Positions 17,316 through 26,523 are shown, numbered from the stretch's first letter. The stretch: 64,000 nucleotides of DNA from an uncultured Collinsella sp. (GCA_902492935.1 CABUNJ010000001.1:62001-126000), one strand, 5' to 3'. The notes: generated by a model from the sequence alone, not told the origin. A program made the numbers and translations.

Positions 17316-18074
17316 CTACATCAACCCGCTGAGCGCAATGTCAACGGCCTCGTTGAGGTCGTCGGTGATGTGTACCAGCTCCGGATCGAGGGGGCTGATC
17401 ATGCCGGCGTCCATCACCGGGCCGTTGAGCCAGTCGAACAGGCCCTGCCAGTACTCGATGCCCACCAAAACGAGCGGCATACGCTTGACCTTGTGCGTTT
17501 GCACCAGCGTGAGCACCTCGAACATCTCGTCGAGCGTGCCAAACCCGCCGGGAAACACAATAGCGCCCGAGCTGTATTTGACGAACATGGTCTTGCGCAC
17601 AAAGAAGTAACGGAAGTCCATGCCGAGGTTCACGTATTTGTTGAGCCCCTGCTCGTGCGGCAATTCAATGCCCAGGCCAACTGACTTACCATTGACGCTC
17701 GCCGCTCCCTTGTTGGCCGCTTCCATGATGCCGGGGCCGCCACCGGTAATAACCGCCACGCCGCGCTGGGCAATCTTGCGACCGACCGTGCGCGCCGCCT
17801 TGTAGAGCGGATCGGTCTTGGGCGTGCGGGCGCTACCGAAGATGGTCACCGCAGGCCCGAGCTCGGCAAGTGCGCCAAAACCATCGACAAACTCGGCCTG
17901 GATGCGCAGTACGCGCCACGGATCGGCATGCAGCCAGTCGGTCGACTCCTCGGGCGCCAGCAGGTTGGCGTAGGTGTTGTCCTTAGGAATCATGGGGCCG
18001 CGCATGACCACGGGGCCGCGGCGGTACGTCTCGTCGTAGGCCGGCTCGCCCTCGACGTTCTCATTCTTAATCAT
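17316..18074 (-). CDS. LOG-family Rossmann-fold protein (TIGR00730 type)
   Basis: A 252-residue member of the LOG family (nucleoside 5'-monophosphate phosphoribohydrolases, often misnamed lysine decarboxylases). The signature GGGPGIMEAANKGA and the catalytic-site motif PGGFGTLDEMFE are both present. Plant LOG releases active cytokinin bases; bacterial members act on nucleoside monophosphates of unknown role. The ATG at 18074 follows TAGGAGC. A terminator-like hairpin for the upstream tgt gene lies just before it, so it is probably transcribed alone. Confidence 0.9.
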   Translation of the reverse strand: MIKNENVEGEPAYDETYRRGPVVMRGPMIPKDNTYANLLAPEESTDWLHADPWRVLRIQAEFVDGFGALAELGPAVTIFGSARTPKTDPLYKAARTVGRKIAQRGVAVITGGGPGIMEAANKGAASVNGKSVGLGIELPHEQGLNKYVNLGMDFRYFFVRKTMFVKYSSGAIVFPGGFGTLDEMFEVLTLVQTHKVKRMPLVLVGIEYWQGLFDWLNGPVMDAGMISPLDPELVHITDDLNEAVDIALSGLM

Positions 18075-18090
18075 GGGTGCTCCTATCGAG

Positions 18091-18138
18091 AAAAAGAAAA
18101 GCGGGCGGGGTCGACGCCATGCGCCAAACACCCGCCCG
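18091..18138 (-). terminator. Terminator after tgt
   Basis: On the minus strand CGGGCGGG pairs with CCCGCCCG (18102-18109 and 18131-18138), followed by TTTTCTTTTT. The loop is long (21 bases). It lies about 150 bases past the tgt stop. Confidence 0.65.
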
Positions 18139-18287
18139 AACATCAACTATTCGGTATGGTACCCACGATGCATCAAGTGCTTGCAAGCTATCGGTCAGCG
18201 GTCGCGCAGCCGGTGCCAGCAAATGTGACGAGCGGTTGCCGCTCAGCCTTTGCCATTGCCCACGCTCTGCAAGCGTGTCTGTCGCCC

Positions 18288-19427
<1,140 letters not shown>

Positions 19428-19533
19428 AAACTGGAACTCCTTGGTTGCGGTTCATACGCAAACCATTATACGGGCAACCCGCAAGAAGCACCGACTCGAC
19501 AGAAACTGGTGCATTAGGATCGGGTTCCGGAGC

Positions 19534-19730
19534 TAGTCGTTGGGGACGTTCTTAAACGACTGGTCGTTGGGAACAGTCTTCAGCGCCATCTTGCAAAGAA
19601 GCGTCCCAATCTGCCGGCACTTAGGGACTGTCCCCAAGTGCCGGCAAGGGTGTCCCTTATGACTAGTCATTTAAGAACCTCCCCAACGACTACCTTATGA
19701 CCAGTCATTTAAGAACGTCCCCAACGACTA
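19534..19730. repeat. Cluster of REP-like GGGGACGTTCTTAAACGAC repeats
   Basis: A forward unit at 19534-19565 (TAGTCGTTGGGGACGTTCTT..) is followed by two inverted units, 19661-19692 and 19699-19730, each ending AGAAC(C/G)TCCCCAACGACTA. Between them is a separate hairpin with exact arms TGCCGGCACTT and AAGTGCCGGCA (19612-19646). A related pair lies at 24427-24484. The insertion sequence begins about 55 bases downstream. REP-like sequences of this kind are often spread by RAYT transposases; none is in the window. Confidence 0.85.
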
Positions 19731-19908
19731 CGAGATCATCTCCAACAGCCAAGGCAACGCCGAAGCTTTGTCAACGACAGACACTATGACCCAATCCGAG
19801 GGCACTAAAAAGATAGGAGCCCCCGCTCGTGACCGCGGGTCGGGGCTGCGACAATGATGTTGAAGTGCCATAGGCGCAGCCGCGCCGCAACGAGGTTGGG
19901 AGGCTCCC

Positions 19909-21030
19909 ATGCCAAAGTATTCTACCGCGTTCGGGATGGACGTCCACCTGAGGTCGACCACCGTCTGCGCCCTCGACGCGGACACCGGCGAGGCCGTGAC
20001 GAGGAGGTTCCCCGGCAACCCCTGGGGCGAGATCGCCGGGTGGATGGACGGGTTCCCCGGGCCGTCGCTCGCGGCCTACGAGAGCGACTACCTCGGCTTC
20101 GCCCCGCAAAGGGAGCTCGCCGGGCTCGGCGTCGAGTGCGTCGTCGCCGCGGTCTCGAAGATCCCCAGGTCGGCCGCCGACTCGGCCTCGAAGAACGACA
20201 GGAACGACGCCGCCAGGATGGCCAAGGCGATACTCGCCCACGACATCTCCCCCGTATGGGTCCCCTCCCCCGAGGTCGAAGGCATCAGGGACCTCGCCGG
20301 CGCCTACGACGGGGCGACCGCGCGCCTGGCGACCGCCAAGCAGCGGCTGCTCGCCTTCCTCGGAAAGCGCGGGTTCGTCTACGGCGGCACCACGCCCGCC
20401 GGCAACCCGAGGAAGTACTGGACCTACGACTTCCTGAGGTGGCTCGACAAGGTCAGGCCGGAGGGCGATGGCGGGGTTCGGGCGCTCGCCGCCCTGAGGA
20501 ACGAGGTCGAGGCCGCGGCGGAGGCCCGGGCGGACCTGCTCTCCGAGTACAGGGCCGCCGTGGATGCCAGCCCGATCGCCGCGGAGGTGGCCGCCCTCCA
20601 GTCGATCAAGGGCTGCGCCTTCGCGCTGGCCGCGGCCTTCTCGGCCGAGGTCGGCGACTTCACGAGGTTCCGTTCCGGAAGGCAGGTCACGGCCTACTTC
20701 GGCCTCGCGCCGAGCCAGAGGTCGAGTGGCGACTCCGTGCGGCTCGGAGGCATCAGCGGCGCGGGCAACGCGCTCGTGAGGAAGCTGGCCGTTGAGGGCT
20801 CATGGTGCTACGCCGCGGCGCGGCACCAGCCGAAGCTCATGCCGAGGGACACGGGCGTGCCCCTCGAGATAAGGATGCACGGGAGGAAGGGGTCCGAGCG
20901 GCTCCTGCGGCGGCGCGAGGAGATGCTCGCCCGCGGCATGCCCGCGGCGAAGGCCAACGCGGCCACCGCGGCCGAGCTCGTGAGGTGGCTCTGGGCCCTC
21001 GGCATGATGTGCCGGGAGGGCGCGGAATAG
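19909..21030 (+). CDS. IS110/IS1111-family DEDD transposase
   Basis: A 373-residue recombinase with the IS110 layout. The N-terminal RuvC-like DEDD domain shows GMDVH (first Asp, residue 10), YESDYLGF (Glu), and KNDRNDA (Asp pair). The C-terminal Transposase_20 domain has TAYFGLAPSQRSSG and GISGAGNALVRKLAVEGSW, including the conserved Ser region. All key residues seem intact, so it may be active. The ribosome site GGGAGG is 6 bases before the ATG, inside a GGGAGGCTCCC palindrome. These enzymes are guided by a bridge RNA encoded in the element's non-coding end. Confidence 0.95.
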   Translation: MPKYSTAFGMDVHLRSTTVCALDADTGEAVTRRFPGNPWGEIAGWMDGFPGPSLAAYESDYLGFAPQRELAGLGVECVVAAVSKIPRSAADSASKNDRNDAARMAKAILAHDISPVWVPSPEVEGIRDLAGAYDGATARLATAKQRLLAFLGKRGFVYGGTTPAGNPRKYWTYDFLRWLDKVRPEGDGGVRALAALRNEVEAAAEARADLLSEYRAAVDASPIAAEVAALQSIKGCAFALAAAFSAEVGDFTRFRSGRQVTAYFGLAPSQRSSGDSVRLGGISGAGNALVRKLAVEGSWCYAAARHQPKLMPRDTGVPLEIRMHGRKGSERLLRRREEMLARGMPAAKANAATAAELVRWLWALGMMCREGAE

Positions 21031-21293
21031 ACATAGCCCCCGTCCCGGCGAGCCGGGCGGCCTTCGGGGACACCCCCTATTTCGCTGTGCGCGCGGAGCC
21101 CTCCGCATGCGCCTCGACAGACTTGGGGAACCCCGCCGAAGGAATGGAGTGCGGGCCGACAGAACGGTATCCGCGGATATGAGACTGAGCCGAAGGCGTC
21201 GACGACATGCCGGGGGCGGACCGGGACGGGTTCAACGGCAGGCCCCGCCGACCGATTGCAAGCGGTCGGCGGGGCCATTGTGGCTCTTGACAG
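21031..21293 (+). ncRNA. Candidate bridge RNA region of the IS1111-type element
   Basis: IS1111-group elements encode their guide (bridge) RNA downstream of the transposase, and here 263 non-coding bases lie between the stop codon and the right inverted repeat. They contain an exact 14-base hairpin, GGCCCCGCCGACCG with CGGTCGGCGGGGCC (21241-21276), and further GC-rich folding segments. The guide loops themselves were not resolved by eye. Confidence 0.45.
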
Positions 21294-21314
21294 CGGATTG
21301 GGTCATATGAGCGA

Positions 21315-21413
21315 AAACCCGCCAGAGCGAGCAAGGTGCCTTGAAGCGAGGCGGCATTGACCTTCTGGTCATGCCGCCGAAGCTGAAAGGCAGATTGCCG
21401 CTCTGGCGGGTTT
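21315..21413. ncRNA. Three-stem structured element, copy A
   Basis: Outer stem AAACCCGCCAGAGCG / CGCTCTGGCGGGTTT, then GCAA/TTGC, a conserved GGT/AGA internal loop, a GCCTT/AAGGC stem, and a terminal hairpin GGCGGCAT-T-GACC / GGTC-ATGCCGCC with one bulged T and loop TTCT. Copies B (24528) and C (62221) keep this shape with compensating changes. It adjoins the right end of the insertion sequence and lies 42 bases past the SDR stop codon. The active strand is unknown. Confidence 0.7.
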
Positions 21414-21426
21414 GCAGCGTCAACTG

Positions 21427-21453
21427 GTTACGCGGTTCGTAGAACCGCGTAAC
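21427..21453. repeat. GTTACGCGGTTC hairpin after the SDR gene
   Basis: Exact 12-base arms GTTACGCGGTTC and GAACCGCGTAAC around GTA, 2 bases past the SDR stop codon. The same hairpin occurs at 24639 beyond queA, always next to the three-stem element. No T run follows. Confidence 0.8.
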
Positions 21454-21455
21454 TG

Positions 21456-22256
21456 CTAGGGCCGCTGGCCCATGCCGCCCTCGAGGGTGACGGTCTCGCC
21501 GTTCATGTACTTAAAGTCGGGACCGCAGAGCTGAACGACCACGCGGCCGATTTCCTTCTCGACGTCGCCGTAGTGGCCCGCCGGCGGCATGTGAACGTTG
21601 GCCTTGAACGCCTCGGGGTAAGCATCCTGGAAGTTCTCGAGCGCGGCAGTCCAGGCAAGCGGGCACACGATGTTGACGTTGATGCCGTCTTTGCCCCACT
21701 CGTTGGCGGCAACGCGGGTCAGGCCGCGGATGCCCTCCTTGGCGGCAGCATAACTGCACTGGCCATAGTTGCCAAACAGGCCGGCGCCCGAGGCAAAGTT
21801 GACCACGGAGCCCTTGGTCTCCTTCAGGTGCGGATAGGCCTTCTGCATGTACAGATAGGTAGCATACAGACCGGAGTAAATGGCCAGGTTAAACTGGTCC
21901 ATGGTGTGATCGGCGATGGTCACGCCCGAGGCGCTAGCCTGAGCATTGTTGACGACGGCGTCGATGCGGCCGAACTCCTCAATGGCCTTGTCGATGACGT
22001 TCTGGACGACGGCCTCGTTGTCCTGACCAGCCGAGACATCGGCCTGAACAGGCAGAACCTTGACACCGTACTCGGCCTCGAGAGACTCCTTGGCGGCCTC
22101 GAGCTTGGCGACGTTGCGGCCGGTGATGACGAGGTTCGCGCCCTCCTTGGCAAATGCGATATCGATGCCGTAGCCGATGGAGCCAGCGGAACCGTCCTTA
22201 AGCGTGGCCTTGCCGCCGCCGGTGACGATCACGGTCTTACCAGTGAAAAGTCCCAT
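21456..22256 (-). CDS. Short-chain dehydrogenase/reductase (SDR)
   Basis: A 266-residue NAD(P)-dependent oxidoreductase. The nucleotide motif is TGGGKATLKDGSAGSIGYG, an enlarged version of TGxxxGxG with about seven extra residues. NNAQAS, the catalytic Ser in NFASGAG and YAAAK follow in classical order, and the C-terminal MNGETVTLEGGMG is FabG-like. The ATG at 22256 follows AAAGGAC. The substrate is unknown; a hydroxysteroid or 3-ketoacyl substrate cannot be decided from sequence. It does not look like the 7-beta-HSDH known from Collinsella. Structured element copy A lies immediately past its stop. Confidence 0.9.
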   Translation of the reverse strand: MGLFTGKTVIVTGGGKATLKDGSAGSIGYGIDIAFAKEGANLVITGRNVAKLEAAKESLEAEYGVKVLPVQADVSAGQDNEAVVQNVIDKAIEEFGRIDAVVNNAQASASGVTIADHTMDQFNLAIYSGLYATYLYMQKAYPHLKETKGSVVNFASGAGLFGNYGQCSYAAAKEGIRGLTRVAANEWGKDGINVNIVCPLAWTAALENFQDAYPEAFKANVHMPPAGHYGDVEKEIGRVVVQLCGPDFKYMNGETVTLEGGMGQRP

Positions 22257-22550
22257 ACAAAGTCCTTTCAAATCGCGACGGGCACGCCCGCCGACTGCGC
22301 GTATCCAACTTCACGCGCCAAAAGCTGAGATGCAACTTTAGCGTGTTCAAGCAAAATTAAAAGACCGCGGTAGGCGAACGGCACCACGTCGTTCGGCGAA
22401 GGGATTGTCAAGTACAAACTGGATAAAGCGGCCGAGTTATTGTTATCAGATCGAGCCATCGAACACGTTTTGAAACTTTGCTGCGGCGCGCGGGATGTCG
22501 GCGCGAGACTTTATCATAGGGTGACAAACAACGATGAGGAGCACATGCCT

Positions 22551-24314
22551 ATGACAGACGAGCTGGACCCCCAGACTCAACAGCATATTGATGATTCCGC
22601 AGACGTCACCGCAGATACTGACACTGTGACCTGCGATGGTATCGACATCGACGACCCCATCTTGGACGAAAGCGCTACGGCGGAAACCCCTGCCGCGGAA
22701 AGCGCCGACGAGCAAAACGACAATGCGCCCGCTCAGGACGACGCCCCTGTACAGGACGCCGCCCCGCAAGCAGCGGGCCCCATCGAGGTGTCTTCGGAAG
22801 AAGAGCTCGATGCCGTCATGGACTCCATGATGGATGCTGTCAAAGCGATGAAAGACGCCGTCGCCGATGCCGATATCGATGCCGAGGAAGAGGAGGCCGC
22901 CGAGGCGGCCTCGACCTTTGTGCCCGGCGAGACTCCGGTTGCCGACCAGGGCAGCACCATGCCCTCGTTTCTGCAGCTCGAGCACCCCACGATTGGCGCC
23001 GATGCGGTCGATCCGCACGCAGCAGGCTTTTCTGTGGTCGAGGGCGGTACCGGCAATATCGCCGCGCCGCAGGCTGCCGATGCGGACGCTGCCGACACCG
23101 CTCGCCCGACCGCCCCGCACTCCCCCGCCGCGAGCCGCGATCTGGGGACCGCTGTCTCGAACACTGCGAACGCCGTGGGCACCTTTATCGCCCAGGGTGC
23201 CTCGGCCATGCGCGAGATGAACGCCGCGAAAAAGGCACTTGCCGATGCCCGCGCCCACCTGGCCGAACTTGAGCAGCGCATTGCCGATCAGGCCGAGGAA
23301 CTCGAGACGCGCCAGGATATCGCAGGCCGCTACGACCAGATCGTCGCCGACCAGCGCCAGGCGATCGCCACAGCGCAAGAGACCGCTGCGGCAGCCGAGA
23401 TTGACCGTGATGCCCACGCCGCCAAAGTGACAGAGCTCAAGGGTCAGTTCGAACAAATGAAGACAGAGGATGATGCGACTGAGCTCCGCCTGAAGGCCGC
23501 GCTCGACGCCGTGGAGGCCCGCGAGGCGAGCTCTCGCGAGACCGGCAACCGCCTCGTTCGACGTCTTGAGGATTCCAAGCGCATCCGCAACAAGGTGAAG
23601 GCCGAGCGAGACGCCGGCATTGCGGCCGCACAACAAACCGTCGACGCCACGCGCGCCCAGCTCGAGACGCTGCGTCATGAGTATGCCGAGCTGCAACGCA
23701 ATCCCTCGGCAAATCCCGCCAACTATACGGTGCGTACCAGCGAGCTCTCGATGCAGATCTCCGACACGGCAGATGCCCTGCGAAAAGCCGAAGAAGATGT
23801 CCCGCGCATCACCGCCGACCTTGAGCACTCGCTTGCCGCAGCCGAGCAGGCCGTCGAACAGGCTCAAGCCCCCATTGCCGAAGCCAAACGCGCACACCAA
23901 GCCGTGACGACTGAGGCCGATGCCGCGCGAGACGAGCTGCAGACAGCGAAAACTGCCGCCACGACGCGCCAGCGCGAACTGCGCGAGAAGATCGCCGCCG
24001 AGGACAAGGCACGCCGCGACCAGGAGCAGACCATCGCCAACGCCCAAGCAGATACCGCACATGCGCAGTCGATCATCGAGCAGGCGACCGAAGTACACGA
24101 CCACCCAGAGATCACTGAGTCGCTTGCAGGATCCTTGGCCCGAGACAAAGCCGAACACGCCGAGACCGAGCGAGAAGTTGCCCAGCTCGAGGCCACCGAG
24201 GACGCGGTGCGCGAGCGTACCCGCGACTCACGCATCAAATTCACCGGCGCCATCGTCTGCATCGTCGCCGCAATCCTGGTGATCATCCTGATCTGGCTGT
24301 TCGCGAGCAAGTAA
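22551..24314 (+). CDS. Tail-anchored coiled-coil protein of unknown function
   Basis: A 587-residue protein that matches no family I recognise. Residues 1-200 are acidic and rich in Ala, Asp, Glu and Pro, without predicted order. Residues about 205-550 are a long charged coiled coil (repeated AELEQRIADQAEELETR-like heptads). A single hydrophobic segment (IVCIVAAILVIILIWLF) ends the protein with only three residues after it, so it should be tail-anchored with the coil in the cytoplasm. The ATG at 22551 sits 9 bases after GAGGAG; an ATG two codons earlier is too close. It could be a cell-division or envelope scaffold, by architecture only. Confidence 0.8.
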   Translation: MTDELDPQTQQHIDDSADVTADTDTVTCDGIDIDDPILDESATAETPAAESADEQNDNAPAQDDAPVQDAAPQAAGPIEVSSEEELDAVMDSMMDAVKAMKDAVADADIDAEEEEAAEAASTFVPGETPVADQGSTMPSFLQLEHPTIGADAVDPHAAGFSVVEGGTGNIAAPQAADADAADTARPTAPHSPAASRDLGTAVSNTANAVGTFIAQGASAMREMNAAKKALADARAHLAELEQRIADQAEELETRQDIAGRYDQIVADQRQAIATAQETAAAAEIDRDAHAAKVTELKGQFEQMKTEDDATELRLKAALDAVEAREASSRETGNRLVRRLEDSKRIRNKVKAERDAGIAAAQQTVDATRAQLETLRHEYAELQRNPSANPANYTVRTSELSMQISDTADALRKAEEDVPRITADLEHSLAAAEQAVEQAQAPIAEAKRAHQAVTTEADAARDELQTAKTAATTRQRELREKIAAEDKARRDQEQTIANAQADTAHAQSIIEQATEVHDHPEITESLAGSLARDKAEHAETEREVAQLEATEDAVRERTRDSRIKFTGAIVCIVAAILVIILIWLFASK

Positions 24315-24342
24315 ACTAGCTGCCAAAAAAAACGCTCAACGC

Positions 24343-24410
24343 AGTTGCGGTGAGATAGTTCCTGTTTAGCCTCAAAAAAGGCCAGTTCAAGAACTATCTC
24401 ACCGCAACTT
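24343..24410. repeat. AGTTGCGGTG palindromic repeat, copy 3
   Basis: AGTTGCGGTGAGATAGTTC pairs with GAACTATCTCACCGCAACTT, with a GCC/GGC inner hairpin. Compared with copy 1, GAAATAG/CTATTCC has become GAGATAG/CTATCTC, so pairing is kept and improved. It lies past the stop of the coiled-coil gene. Confidence 0.85.
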
Positions 24411-24426
24411 ATTAGATTGATGCAAG

Positions 24427-24484
24427 GTAGTCATTGGGGACGTTCTTAAACGACCAGTCGAACAAGAACGTCCCCAATGACTAC
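24427..24484. repeat. REP-like GGGGACGTTCTTAAACGAC palindrome
   Basis: GTAGTCATTGGGGACGTTCT and its complement AGAACGTCCCCAATGACTAC form the two ends of a 58-base palindrome. The unit matches the repeats at 19534-19730. As there, it is followed by a short spacer and then a three-stem structured element. Confidence 0.85.
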
Positions 24485-24527
24485 ATCGACAACCAAAGAA
24501 ATGCCGATGTTATGGCAGAGTCAGCGA

Positions 24528-24626
24528 GCGGGCCGCATTTGAGACAAGGTGACGTGAAACGAAAGGGCGCTGACCTTCTGGTCGCGCCCTTGAAGTTGAA
24601 CGTCAGATTGTCCAAATGCGGCCCGC
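24528..24626. ncRNA. Three-stem structured element, copy B
   Basis: Outer stem GCGGGCCGCATTT / AAATGCGGCCCGC, then ACAA/TTGT, the conserved GGT/AGA loop, a GACGT/ACGTC stem and a terminal hairpin AAGGGCGC-T-GACC / GGTC-GCGCCCTT with loop TTCT. Every stem differs in sequence from copy A yet still pairs. It lies between the REP-like palindrome and the queA stop codon. Confidence 0.72.
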
Positions 24627-24638
24627 GCAGCGTCGAGC

Positions 24639-24667
24639 AGTTACGCGGTTCGTAGAACCGCGTAACT
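24639..24667. repeat. GTTACGCGGTTC hairpin overlapping the queA stop codon
   Basis: Exact arms AGTTACGCGGTTC and GAACCGCGTAACT around GTA. The end of the right arm overlaps the queA stop codon (24666-24668). It is the same hairpin as at 21427. Confidence 0.8.
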
Positions 24668-25883
24668 AACAAATGAGCATCGCGTCGCCAAAGCTGAAGA
24701 AGCGATAACGTTCTTCGATAGCAGCGGCGTAGGCATCCATGATCTGGTCGCGGGTGGCAAGCGCGCTCACAAGCATCATGAGCGTGGAGCGCGGCACATG
24801 GAAGTTCGTGATCAGCGCATCGACCACGTGATAGGTCGAGCCGGGCATGAGGTAAAGCTGCGTCGTGGCGTTCTCGCGCACCACGATGTCACCGCGGCCA
24901 AGCGTATCGGCCCCGTCCTCGCGGCCTTCAAAATAGCGCGCCGTCACGGCCGGATCGGACACCGGCGCGTCCGTGTCAAACGCGCTCTCGAGCGAGCGCA
25001 CCGCGGTAGTGCCGACGGCGATCACACGATGGCCCTCGGCCTTGGCCTTATGCACGGCGTCGACAACCTCCTGCGACACGTGGTAGCGCTCGGTGTGCAT
25101 GACGTGCTGCGTAGGGTCGTCCTCCTCCACCAAGCGGAAGGTATCGATGCCCACCTCGAGCTCGACGGCGGCAAACTTGGCACCCTTGGCCTCGATAGCG
25201 GCCATGAGCTCAGGAGTAAAATGCAGACCCGCCGTAGGAGCGGCAGCCGAGTGCTCCTCCTTCATGGCGTAGACGGTCTGATATTTCTCGGGATCACCCT
25301 CGTAATCGGTAATGTAGGGCGGCAGCGGCACGTGGCCGGCAGCATGGATGGCCTCGTCGAGCGTGCATGGCTCGCCGGCGGCATTGCAACCAGCCGGCTC
25401 AAAACGCACCAGGCGGCCGCCGCGGCTATCGGTGACAAAGTCGATGACCTCGGCCGTCAGCACTACGGGAGCCCCCTCGGGTGCATGTGCGCCGCCGGCG
25501 CGATACTCAATCTGAGCGCCGGGCTTCAGACGCTTGCCCGGCTTGACCAGGCACTCCCAAACATGGCCGAGCGGATCCACGTCCTCGCGGCGCTTGAGCA
25601 GCAGCGTCTCGACCACACCGCCCGAGCCGGCCTTGCGGCCGATCAGGCGGGCCGGCATCACGCGCGTCTGGTTGATAACGAGCACGTCGCCCGGCTCGAT
25701 ATAGTCGATGATGTCACGGAAGATGCGGTGCTCGACGGTGCCGCCATGCTCTAGCGGCGTTCCTGTCTCGGAGCCTTTGCGATCAACCACCAGCAGGCGG
25801 CAGGAGTCGCGCGGCTCGGCAGGCGCCTGGGCGATGAGCTCTTCGGGCAGGTTATAGTCAAAATCATCGGTACGCATAGACAC
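24666..25883 (-). CDS. queA: S-adenosylmethionine:tRNA ribosyltransferase-isomerase
   Basis: A 405-residue QueA, which moves the ribosyl part of SAM onto preQ1-tRNA to give epoxyqueuosine-tRNA. Conserved stretches are DFDYNLPEELIAQ at the start, DRKGSE, INQTRVMPARLIGRK, AAPTAGLHFTP and VGTTAVRSLES. It is longer than the usual 340-360 residues because of insertions, for example around residues 170-190. The start is a GTG at 25883, 8 bases after AAGGAG; an ATG two codons later is the alternative. QueH, the next enzyme, is encoded directly upstream on the same strand. Confidence 0.95.
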   Translation of the reverse strand: MSMRTDDFDYNLPEELIAQAPAEPRDSCRLLVVDRKGSETGTPLEHGGTVEHRIFRDIIDYIEPGDVLVINQTRVMPARLIGRKAGSGGVVETLLLKRREDVDPLGHVWECLVKPGKRLKPGAQIEYRAGGAHAPEGAPVVLTAEVIDFVTDSRGGRLVRFEPAGCNAAGEPCTLDEAIHAAGHVPLPPYITDYEGDPEKYQTVYAMKEEHSAAAPTAGLHFTPELMAAIEAKGAKFAAVELEVGIDTFRLVEEDDPTQHVMHTERYHVSQEVVDAVHKAKAEGHRVIAVGTTAVRSLESAFDTDAPVSDPAVTARYFEGREDGADTLGRGDIVVRENATTQLYLMPGSTYHVVDALITNFHVPRSTLMMLVSALATRDQIMDAYAAAIEERYRFFSFGDAMLIC

Positions 25884-25947
25884 GTCGGATTCTCCTTATA
25901 TAGCTAAAGTCCGCTCTACATCCTAGCAGGCTGACGTCCCAAATGAA

Positions 25948-26523
25948 CTACTTTTTGGCGGCTTTGCGCTCGTCGCGGATGCGGGCGCGGTCCATGGCCG
26001 CCTCGACAGCCGAGAAGCGGCAACCACAGTAGTTCTGCCGATACATGCCAAGCTCGCGCGAACGGCGTGTCGCCTCGGGGTAATACGGGCGAAAATCGCG
26101 AATCACCGGGGTGAGCCCATGTGCCGCCGCCAAGCGCTCAAGCACGTCATTGCAGGTATCGAACAGCTGGTACGGCGAGACGGCGAGCGTCGTGCCCACA
26201 AACTCAAACCCGCGCTCCTGGGCCACGCGGCACGCCTCGGCCAAGCGTAGGGCATAGCACGCGCGACAGCGACGAGGCCGATCGGCACCCAGCGGTGCCA
26301 CGCCGGTCTCCCAGCGATCGCGGTCCTCCCCTGCCTCGATGAGCTCGATGTCGCCATCGGCACACCACCGGCGCAGCTCGTCCAAGCGGCGCTGCCATTC
26401 ATCGCGCGGTTGAATATTGGGGTTGGTCCAGCAAATCGTGGGCTCAAACCCCTCCTCGCGCAGCAGGCGAACCGGCTCCAGCGAGCACGGCGCGCAGCAA
26501 GCATGCAGCAGCAACGGCTTCAT
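25948..26523 (-). CDS. queH: Epoxyqueuosine reductase QueH
   Basis: A 191-residue QueH (formerly DUF208), which reduces epoxyqueuosine to queuosine in tRNA with an iron-sulfur cluster; it replaces the unrelated QueG. Diagnostic motifs are HACCAPC near the N-terminus, CRACYALRL in the middle and YCGC near the C-terminus, giving the cysteines needed for cluster and metal binding. The ATG at 26523 lies 6 bases after GGGGAGGAG. It probably forms an operon with queA, 65 bases downstream. Confidence 0.93.
   Translation of the reverse strand: MKPLLLHACCAPCSLEPVRLLREEGFEPTICWTNPNIQPRDEWQRRLDELRRWCADGDIELIEAGEDRDRWETGVAPLGADRPRRCRACYALRLAEACRVAQERGFEFVGTTLAVSPYQLFDTCNDVLERLAAAHGLTPVIRDFRPYYPEATRRSRELGMYRQNYCGCRFSAVEAAMDRARIRDERKAAKK

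Larger units (their letters stand above)
19785..21307 (+). mobile_element. IS110-family (IS1111-type) insertion sequence
   Basis: Exact 14-base inverted repeats, TATGACCCAATCCG at 19785-19798 and its complement at 21294-21307, bracket one transposase gene. IS110-family elements normally lack terminal inverted repeats, but the IS1111 group has short subterminal ones, so this fits IS1111. The true ends may lie a few bases outside. No target duplication is evident. The element sits between a REP-like cluster and structured element copy A, at the edge of the latter. GC is about 75% in a sampled transposase line, above the neighbours, with heavy use of AGG arginine codons, which marks it as foreign. 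Confidence 0.85.

Noticed and set aside
21456..22256. 7-beta-hydroxysteroid dehydrogenase of Collinsella
   Set aside because: The SDR sequence lacks the recalled N-terminus and motifs of that enzyme; only the general SDR class is supported.
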